18,873 nucleotides of DNA from Actinomycetota bacterium. Lineage in GTDB: Bacteria; Actinomycetota; Actinomycetes; S36-B12; UBA10799. This document shows, piece after piece, positions 13,733 through 18,873 of the stretch (within the stretch, counting starts at the first letter, position 1; each line of letters opens with the position of its first letter). The DNA lies in NCBI GenBank assembly GCA_030837445.1, contig JAUPKM010000160.1:1-18873 (forward strand). Direction: 5' to 3'. The notes below the pieces were generated by a model that saw only the letters and a list, made by a program, of their open reading frames with translations, ran no database searches and was not told the origin of the DNA. Position numbers and translations under genes: made by a program.

Positions 13733-14947
13733 TCAGCCGCTGAGGTGTCGGTGGCGGGCCATCGAGGTCGATGCGGACATCGCCGTCCGGTAGACGTCGA
13801 CCGTGGTGGCCGCGATCTTGCTCCAACTGAAGTCGCGCGCCAGGGCGAGAGTGGCCCGCTCGACCTGAGCTTGAGCAAGTCCCTGGTCGGTGACCGCCGC
13901 CACGATCGCGCGAGCCAGGGCGCCTGCGTCACGGGGCGGCACCGACCAACCAGTCTCGCCTTGCCGAACAAACTCCGACAGGCCGCCGACGTGGCTGGCC
14001 ACAACTGGAACGGCCAACGCCATTGCCTCCAGTGCCACCAACCCGAAGGGCTCGTAGAGACTCGGAATCACGGCCACATCCGCGCAGCCGATCAGTGCCC
14101 GGAGGTCTTTCTCAGGAAGCCAGCCCGGCATCGTGACGAGGCCGCTGATGCCCAAGTCAACGCAGGCCTGGTGGAACCGCTGAGTCTGGGATCCCTTGCC
14201 CGACACGATCAGGCGGGCCCCGGGGAGGCGTTGGGCCACCTCAACCATCGCCTCGGCCAGCTCCAGGATGCCCTTCTCCACTTCCAGACGACCGACGAAG
14301 ACAACCAACGGGCCGTCTGGGGCCCAACGCGCTCTCGCGACTGCGCGGTCGCCAACCGAACTGCGCCACTCCTCGGGCGCGATCCCGTTGGGGATCACCG
14401 CCACCTTCGCCTCGGGCACGTCGAACTGCGCGATCACCTCCGCCTGCATGGCTTGGGAGCAGGCGATCACCCGATCGGCGCGTTGACAGAGGGTGCGTTC
14501 GACGGCGTCGACTCGAAGGCTGATCTCGCCGGGCAGGTTCCCCTGGTGCCGACCGCGTTCGGTGGCGTGGATGGTGGCGACCAACGCCGTGCCGAGAGTG
14601 TTCGCGAGGGTGGTGCCGGTGATGGTGGTCATCCAGTCGTGGCAATGCACCACGTCTGGTGGCTCCTCACCCATGGCCGTCATCGCGCCTGCGGCGAGTT
14701 GACCGTCCAAGTCAGTGACCCACGGGTGCAGGTTCTCCGGTACGAACTCCAACACCGGGGTATTCGCCCGGCGTAGAACGTTCACGCCGTCCACCACGTC
14801 GTCGTCGGGAGCGCCGGATGTTCGCTGCGTGATGACCCAGACGTCATGGCCTGCCGCTGCCTGGGCCGCGGCCAGGGACGGCACATGCCGACCCAGGCCG
14901 CCGTACACCAGCGGTGGGTACTCCCAGGACACATGCAGGATCCGCAC
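13733..14947 (-). CDS. GT4 alpha-glucosyltransferase, Rv3032-like (MGLP/alpha-glucan elongation)
   Basis: The protein is a GT-B fold glycosyltransferase of the GT4 / glycogen-synthase-like group. It contains 'WEYPPLVYGGLGRHV' (8-22), 'HCHDW' (101-105), 'VGRLEVEKG' (218-226) and the GT4 donor motif 'EPFGLVALE' with Glu299 and Glu307. In M. tuberculosis the homologue Rv3032 adds alpha-1,4-glucose during MGLP and glycogen-type glucan synthesis. I choose GTG at 14947 (404 residues). It gives an N-terminus 'MRILHVSWEYPP' like known family members, and TATCGT lies 7 bases upstream, fitting a leaderless transcript. The longer GTG at 14956 has no ribosome site. The gene diverges from the methyltransferase, and the shared cluster strengthens the assignment. 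Confidence 0.87.
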   Translation of the reverse strand: MRILHVSWEYPPLVYGGLGRHVPSLAAAQAAAGHDVWVITQRTSGAPDDDVVDGVNVLRRANTPVLEFVPENLHPWVTDLDGQLAAGAMTAMGEEPPDVVHCHDWMTTITGTTLANTLGTALVATIHATERGRHQGNLPGEISLRVDAVERTLCQRADRVIACSQAMQAEVIAQFDVPEAKVAVIPNGIAPEEWRSSVGDRAVARARWAPDGPLVVFVGRLEVEKGILELAEAMVEVAQRLPGARLIVSGKGSQTQRFHQACVDLGISGLVTMPGWLPEKDLRALIGCADVAVIPSLYEPFGLVALEAMALAVPVVASHVGGLSEFVRQGETGWSVPPRDAGALARAIVAAVTDQGLAQAQVERATLALARDFSWSKIAATTVDVYRTAMSASTSMARHRHLSG

Positions 14948-14954
14948 GGCCGTC

Positions 14955-14960
14955 ACGATA
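14955..14960 (-). promoter_or_regulatory. Candidate -10 element for the GT4 gene (leaderless)
   Basis: On the minus strand TATCGT matches the TANNNT -10 pattern. It is followed by 7 bases and then the GTG at 14947, so transcription would start at or next to the start codon. No Shine-Dalgarno precedes the GTG, as expected for a leaderless mRNA. I see no convincing -35 at the standard distance. Confidence 0.45.
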
Positions 14961-14991
14961 GGGCACCGCCGGTCAACCGCACGTCAGCAAC

Positions 14992-14997
14992 TACTGT
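14992..14997 (+). promoter_or_regulatory. Candidate -10 element for the methyltransferase gene (leaderless)
   Basis: TACTGT fits TANNNT and is followed by 8 bases and the GTG start at 15006. No Shine-Dalgarno is visible upstream of that start. Together with the opposite-strand element at 14955-14960 it forms a compact divergent pair. A clear -35 is not seen. Confidence 0.45.
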
Positions 14998-15005
14998 CCT
15001 AAGAC

Positions 15006-15761
15006 GTGGAGGAGAAGCAGGGACTACCCCTGACGGGGGAACGGACTGTCCCGAACGTCCCCCTCGAGCGGTACTGGTTTGCCCGTCATGAGGCCGTGTA
15101 CGGCTGGATTGTGCAGCGGTATGGCCACAGTTGGCGGGACGTGATCGAAGCGGGGTGCGGTGAGGGCTACGGAGCGGCGATGATCGCCGATGGTCCCGCT
15201 CGGCCAGCGGTGCTGGGGTTGGACTACGACTCGGCAGTCGTTGCACACGTTGCCAGTCGCTATCCGGATGTTGCGGTCGCCCGCGCGGACCTGGGCGCAC
15301 TACCGGTGCTTTCCGATTCAGTGTCTGCGGTGGTCAGCCTGCAGGTGATCGAACACCTGTGGGATCTCGGCGGGTTCCTGGCCGAGGCGCTCCGGGCGCT
15401 GCGGCTCGGCGGCGATTTGGTGATCAGCACTCCGAACCGGATCACCTTCTCACCCGGTACGAAGCGGGGGGAAAAGCCCACCAACCCATTCCACGTCGAG
15501 GAGTTCGACGCCGACCAGGTCGCAGGGATGCTCCGGCATGCGGGATTCAGGAACGTCGAGGTGTCGGGGCTGCACCATGGACCGGCGCTGCTGAACTGGC
15601 AGCGTCGACACGGGTCAGTCGTCGGCGCTCACATCAACGCGGTGCTCACCGGGGTGTGGCCGCCCGCCCTACTCGAATTGCTGCCCGCCGTGACCGCCGC
15701 CGATTTCTTTGTAGGGCCCCCGGCGGACTCGTTGGACCTGATCGGTGTCGGCTGCAGATGA
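15006..15761 (+). CDS. SAM-dependent methyltransferase, Rv3030-like
   Basis: The 251-residue class I methyltransferase has motif I 'VIEAGCGEGYG' (47-57), acidic residue Asp73 in 'GLDYD', the post-motif 'SLQVIEHLWD' (111-120) and 'STPNR' (141-145). The N-terminus 'PLTGERTVP' followed by 'YWFARHEAVY' matches the actinobacterial Rv3030 group, which is linked to methylation of MGLP glucose units. The start is GTG at 15006, preceded by a -10-like TACTGT and no ribosome site, so it is probably leaderless. The gene is divergent from the GT4 gene (58 bases from its chosen start). It is followed 36 bases later by the GH57 gene on the same strand, likely in one transcript. Exact acceptor position on the sugar is unknown. 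Confidence 0.85.
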   Translation: MEEKQGLPLTGERTVPNVPLERYWFARHEAVYGWIVQRYGHSWRDVIEAGCGEGYGAAMIADGPARPAVLGLDYDSAVVAHVASRYPDVAVARADLGALPVLSDSVSAVVSLQVIEHLWDLGGFLAEALRALRLGGDLVISTPNRITFSPGTKRGEKPTNPFHVEEFDADQVAGMLRHAGFRNVEVSGLHHGPALLNWQRRHGSVVGAHINAVLTGVWPPALLELLPAVTAADFFVGPPADSLDLIGVGCR

Positions 15762-15797
15762 ACCGGCCGGAGACGCGATGAGGAGCAGGGGGCGCGG

Positions 15798-17378
15798 ATG
15801 AGTAGCAAGGGGACTTTCTGTCTCGTCCTGCACAGTCACCTGCCCTGGCTCGCCCACCATGGCCGGTGGCCGGTCGGCGAGGAATGGCTCTATCAGGCGT
15901 GGGGGTCGAGTTATCTGCCGGTGTTGGACGTGTTGGACCAACTGGCCGATGAAGGCCGCACTGATCTGGTGACCGTGGGCCTGACCCCCGTGTTGGCTGC
16001 CCAACTGGACGACGTCCACACCCTGCGCGGGTTCCACACCTGGCTCGGCTTCTGGCAGGCACGCAGCCAAGATCTCGCAGCCAACCCGGATCCGGGGCTG
16101 CGCAGCTTGGCTGGCTACGAGTTCCAGCAGGCGACCGGGGCGCTCGCCGCACATGAGCGGCGGGGGGCGCTGTCGGGCTCGTTCCGTCGGCTGGCCGACG
16201 CCGGAGTCATAGAGATGTTGGGCGGGCCAGCCGCACACGCCTTCCAGCCATTGCTGACCGATGAGCTGGTGACGGCAGGGTTGTTGGCGGGGTTGGACGA
16301 TAGTGCGCTGCGCCTCGGTCGGCGGGCGACCGGACTGTGGGCCCCCGAGTGTGGCTACCGACCCGGACTCGAACAGCTCTACGCGGACGCCGGAGTGGGT
16401 CACTTCATGGTTGACGGGCCAACTTTCCTGCACGTCGGCGCCCAGACCTGGTCGGGACGGCCTGTGTCGGACTCCCAGGTGGTGGCGTTCGCCCGCGACC
16501 TTGAGGTCAGCTATCGGGTGTGGTCGCCGCGCCGCGGGTACCCGTCCGATCCGCACTACCGGGACTTCCATGCCGTCCACCACGACTCGGGCTTCCGACC
16601 CGCCCGAGTGACATCTTTTCACTCCGAGGCGCACGAGAAGGCGCCCTATGACCCGGCCCAGGTACCCGCCATCGTGGAGCGGGATGCCCGCGACTTCGTG
16701 GCCCGGGTCGCCGACCGGCTCGACCTGATCGCCCAGGCGCGCGGTCGGCCAGGCCTGGTGGTCGCCGCATATGACACCGAGCTGTTCGGCCACTGGTGGC
16801 ATGAGGGTCCGCAGTGGCTGGGTCGGGTGCTGCGACTGCTACCGGAGGCCGGCGTGCGGGTCGATACCCTGGCCGGCGCCGTTGCCCGCGGGATCGTCGA
16901 CGAACCCGTAGAACTTGAGCCCGGATCGTGGGGATCGGGGAAGGACTGGCGAGTATGGGCGGGGGTGGCGGTCGCCGAACTGGTCGCAGACAACGAGCGA
17001 CTGGCGCGGCGCTGGCGGCCGCTGTTGGGGATTTCGGCCGGTCATCGCTTGCTCGCCCACGACCAACTCGCACGGGAGGCGCTGCTCGCTCTCTCCAGTG
17101 ATTGGGCGTTCATGATTAGCAAGGATTCAGCTGCGGCGTACGCGCAGGCGCGGCACGACCTGCACCATCGAAGGTTCCATCAACTCGCCGATCTGGTGGA
17201 GGCGGCGGAGGCAGCGCCGGCGGACCGAGGGGCTCGGGAACGGGTAGCGGACTTGACTGATCGGCTGCGCCGAACGGACGGTCCGTTTGCTGCGCTGGAT
17301 TCCCGGACACTGACCATCCAGGCCCGCACGGATGTGCTGGCAGGGGTGCCCGCTGGTGCTCTTACTACTCGCCGGTAA
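15798..17378 (+). CDS. GH57 1,4-alpha-glucan branching enzyme, Rv3031-like
   Basis: The 526-residue protein belongs to glycoside hydrolase family 57. It has the N-terminal 'HSHLPW' (12-17), the nucleophile Glu184 in 'WAPECGYRPG', and the acid/base Asp326 in 'AYDTELFGHWWHEGP', followed by the helical C-terminal domain typical of the branching-enzyme subgroup. In M. tuberculosis the homologue Rv3031 sits in the MGLP cluster and acts as a branching enzyme; an essential role has been reported. The ATG at 15798 is preceded by purine-rich sequence (AGGAG at 15781-15785 and GGGGG at 15788-15792). The length is normal and all key residues are intact. It probably shares a transcript with the upstream methyltransferase and shapes the glucan primer made by the GT4 enzyme. 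Confidence 0.9.
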   Translation: MSSKGTFCLVLHSHLPWLAHHGRWPVGEEWLYQAWGSSYLPVLDVLDQLADEGRTDLVTVGLTPVLAAQLDDVHTLRGFHTWLGFWQARSQDLAANPDPGLRSLAGYEFQQATGALAAHERRGALSGSFRRLADAGVIEMLGGPAAHAFQPLLTDELVTAGLLAGLDDSALRLGRRATGLWAPECGYRPGLEQLYADAGVGHFMVDGPTFLHVGAQTWSGRPVSDSQVVAFARDLEVSYRVWSPRRGYPSDPHYRDFHAVHHDSGFRPARVTSFHSEAHEKAPYDPAQVPAIVERDARDFVARVADRLDLIAQARGRPGLVVAAYDTELFGHWWHEGPQWLGRVLRLLPEAGVRVDTLAGAVARGIVDEPVELEPGSWGSGKDWRVWAGVAVAELVADNERLARRWRPLLGISAGHRLLAHDQLAREALLALSSDWAFMISKDSAAAYAQARHDLHHRRFHQLADLVEAAEAAPADRGARERVADLTDRLRRTDGPFAALDSRTLTIQARTDVLAGVPAGALTTRR

Positions 17379-17459
17379 CATGGCTCTCAGGCACTCACAG
17401 CCTGCCACCCGGACGGCCAACAGATCCGTCCTATGACACTGCGGAGGTAGTGGCACGAG

Positions 17460-18239
17460 ATGAAGATCGTCGTCTGCGTGAAGCAGGTCCCAGACACCTG
17501 GGCCGAGAAGAAACTGGATCCGACCGACAGCACGCTCGACCGTGCCTCGGTGGATGCCGTCGTCAACGAGTTGGACGAATACGCGATCGAGGAGGCCCTG
17601 CAGCTCGCAGAGGCCAACGGCGGTGACGTGACAGTCCTCTCAATGGGCCCGGATCGGACCACTGAGAGCATTCGGAAGGCGCTGAGCATGGGTGCGGCCC
17701 GCGGAGTGCACGTCGTCGACGATGCGCTGCACGGCTCCTGTGCGGTGGCCACCTCCAAGGCGCTGGCCAAGGCCATCGACAAGGAACAGCCCGATCTGGT
17801 GATCTTCGGCTCCGAGTCGACCGACGCCAGAATGAGTGTCGTGCCGGCGATGGTGGCCGAGATTCTCGGTTACCCGCAGCTCACCTTCGCCAACGACGTC
17901 GCGGTGACCGGTGGCAGCGTCAAGATTCAGCGGCAGACCGAGTCCGGCTACGACGAGGTGGAGGCCGCGACGCCGGCGGTCATCTCGGTGGTGGAGAAGA
18001 TCAACGAACCTCGGTACCCGAACTTCAAAGGCATCATGGCTGCCAAGAAGAAGCCCGTCGACACCCTCACCCTCGCCGACCTCGGCCTCTCCGCCGACGA
18101 GGTAGGTACTGCCGCAGCATCGTCTGTGGTCGTGGAGTTCGCCGACGCCCCGCCCCGCGCCGCGGGTCAGGTCGTCACCGACGCCGGCGACGGCGGCGTG
18201 AAGATCGCCGATTACTTGTCCACCCAGAAGTTCATCTAG
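17460..18239 (+). CDS. etfB: Electron transfer flavoprotein beta subunit
   Basis: The 259-residue protein begins 'MKIVVCVKQVPDTWAEKKL', the signature EtfB N-terminus. It carries 'VLSMGPDRTTESIRKALSMGA' (residues about 58-78) and 'FGSESTDARMSVVP' (about 117-130), characteristic of the subunit that binds AMP and shapes the flavin site. With EtfA it accepts electrons from acyl-CoA and other flavin dehydrogenases. The ATG at 17460 has GGAGG at 17443-17447, with rather long spacing. The etfA start is 11 bases after the stop. An ETF pair next to the MGLP-type genes is the arrangement known from mycobacteria (fixA/fixB at Rv3029c/Rv3028c). No functional link is evident from the sequence. Confidence 0.95.
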   Translation: MKIVVCVKQVPDTWAEKKLDPTDSTLDRASVDAVVNELDEYAIEEALQLAEANGGDVTVLSMGPDRTTESIRKALSMGAARGVHVVDDALHGSCAVATSKALAKAIDKEQPDLVIFGSESTDARMSVVPAMVAEILGYPQLTFANDVAVTGGSVKIQRQTESGYDEVEAATPAVISVVEKINEPRYPNFKGIMAAKKKPVDTLTLADLGLSADEVGTAAASSVVVEFADAPPRAAGQVVTDAGDGGVKIADYLSTQKFI

Positions 18240-18250
18240 GAGCATTCGAC

Positions 18251-18873
18251 ATGGCAGAGATTCTCGTTCTCGTCGACCACGCCGATGGCGCGGTCAAGAA
18301 GGTCACGCTCGAACTGCTGACGCTGGCACGTTCGGCCGGCGAACCGTCGGCAGTCTTCGTGGGAACCGGCGCCGATGCGGCCATTCCGACGCTCGCCGAA
18401 TATGGCGCAGCCAAGGTGTATGTGGCGGACGCTCCGGAACTCAGCGAGTACCTGGTCGCACCGAAGGCCACCGTGCTTGCGCAGTTGGTGGAGCAGGTGT
18501 CCCCGGCAGCGGTGTTGATTCCGTCGACCGCGGAGGGGAAGGAGGTCGGAGCCCGACTGGCCATCAAGGTGGGCAGTGGCATCGTCACCGACGCCGTCGG
18601 TCTGAACGCCGACCTGTCGGCCGTGCAGAGCATCTTCGGTGGCGCCATCATCGTCACCTCGAAGGTCGCCAACGGAACTCCGGTCATCACAATTCGACCC
18701 AACAGCTCACCCGCCGAGGCCTCACCGGCTGCCGGGGAGCGGGTGGATGTGGCAGTGGCGCTGTCCCCTTCGGATAGTGGCGCCCGGATCACCAACCGGG
18801 TCGAGCAGGCCCGCAGTGCGCGCCCAGAGCTGGCCGAAGCGGCGATCGTCGTCTCCGGCGGGCGGGGTGTCGG
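18251..18873 (+). CDS. etfA: Electron transfer flavoprotein alpha subunit (3' end cut by window)
   Basis: This is the first 207 residues of EtfA, open to the window edge. It begins 'MAEILVLVDHADGAVKK', and the text ends in 'VVSGGRGVG', the entrance of the FAD-binding C-terminal domain. Most of that domain lies outside the window. The ATG at 18251 has AGGAG at 18238-18242, overlapping the etfB stop, a normal two-gene etfBA operon. EtfA carries the FAD that moves electrons from dehydrogenases to the ETF-quinone oxidoreductase. No frameshift or missing residue is seen in the visible part. Confidence 0.93.
   Translation, partial: MAEILVLVDHADGAVKKVTLELLTLARSAGEPSAVFVGTGADAAIPTLAEYGAAKVYVADAPELSEYLVAPKATVLAQLVEQVSPAAVLIPSTAEGKEVGARLAIKVGSGIVTDAVGLNADLSAVQSIFGGAIIVTSKVANGTPVITIRPNSSPAEASPAAGERVDVAVALSPSDSGARITNRVEQARSARPELAEAAIVVSGGRGV

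Noticed and set aside
15758..15781. A seven-codon ORF (ATG to TGA) between the methyltransferase and GH57 genes
   Set aside because: Too short to support, no ribosome site of its own, and it overlaps the methyltransferase stop; possibly chance.
1..18873. tRNA, rRNA, CRISPR array, insertion sequence or riboswitch
   Set aside because: I looked for these while reading and saw no convincing pattern on either strand; a short or degenerate RNA could still be missed.

Overview
The window is high-GC DNA packed with genes. GTG starts, a DUF3558-like lipoprotein, and a glycosyltransferase / methyltransferase / GH57 / etfB-etfA block all point to an actinobacterium. That block matches in content and layout the Mycobacterium tuberculosis Rv3028c-Rv3032 region, which makes methylglucose lipopolysaccharide (MGLP) or a related alpha-glucan. 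I see no rRNA, tRNA, CRISPR array, transposase or phage gene. Genus and species cannot be named from this sequence.

Layout. (1) 33-2676, plus strand: a FUSC-type membrane protein, then a small secreted lipoprotein. (2) 10639 down to 2692, minus strand: a tight six-gene run. It holds an IolD-like ThDP enzyme, an aldehyde dehydrogenase, an IlvD/Edd-type dehydratase, a Gfo/Idh/MocA oxidoreductase, a left-handed beta-helix acyltransferase and an unknown membrane protein. (3) 10775-13596, plus strand and divergent from (2): an MFS sugar-type transporter overlapping a GH13 alpha-glucosidase-like enzyme. (4) 14947 down to 13733 (minus) and 15006-17378 (plus): a GT4 glucosyltransferase divergent from a methyltransferase and a GH57 branching enzyme. 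(5) 17460 to the window edge: etfB and a truncated etfA.

How they may work together. The transporter and GH13 enzyme probably import and split an alpha-glucoside-type substrate. The divergent operon carries a dehydrogenase, dehydratase, ThDP enzyme and ALDH. These are the same four reaction classes as inositol catabolism (IolG, IolE, IolD, IolA), but the dehydratase is an iron-sulfur IlvD/Edd protein and the ALDH keeps the hydrolytic glutamate that IolA lacks. No IolB, IolC, IolJ or IolE homologue is in the window. I read this as a possibly undescribed cyclitol or sugar-acid pathway, and it is the most interesting part of the window. The GT4, methyltransferase and GH57 proteins would build and modify an intracellular alpha-1,4-glucan. 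The ETF genes are a conserved neighbour with no obvious mechanistic link.

Intergenic regions are all short (under 140 bases). They hold two possible leaderless promoters between the GT4 and methyltransferase genes, an inverted repeat before the transporter, a hairpin containing two convergent stop codons, and several short tandem repeats.
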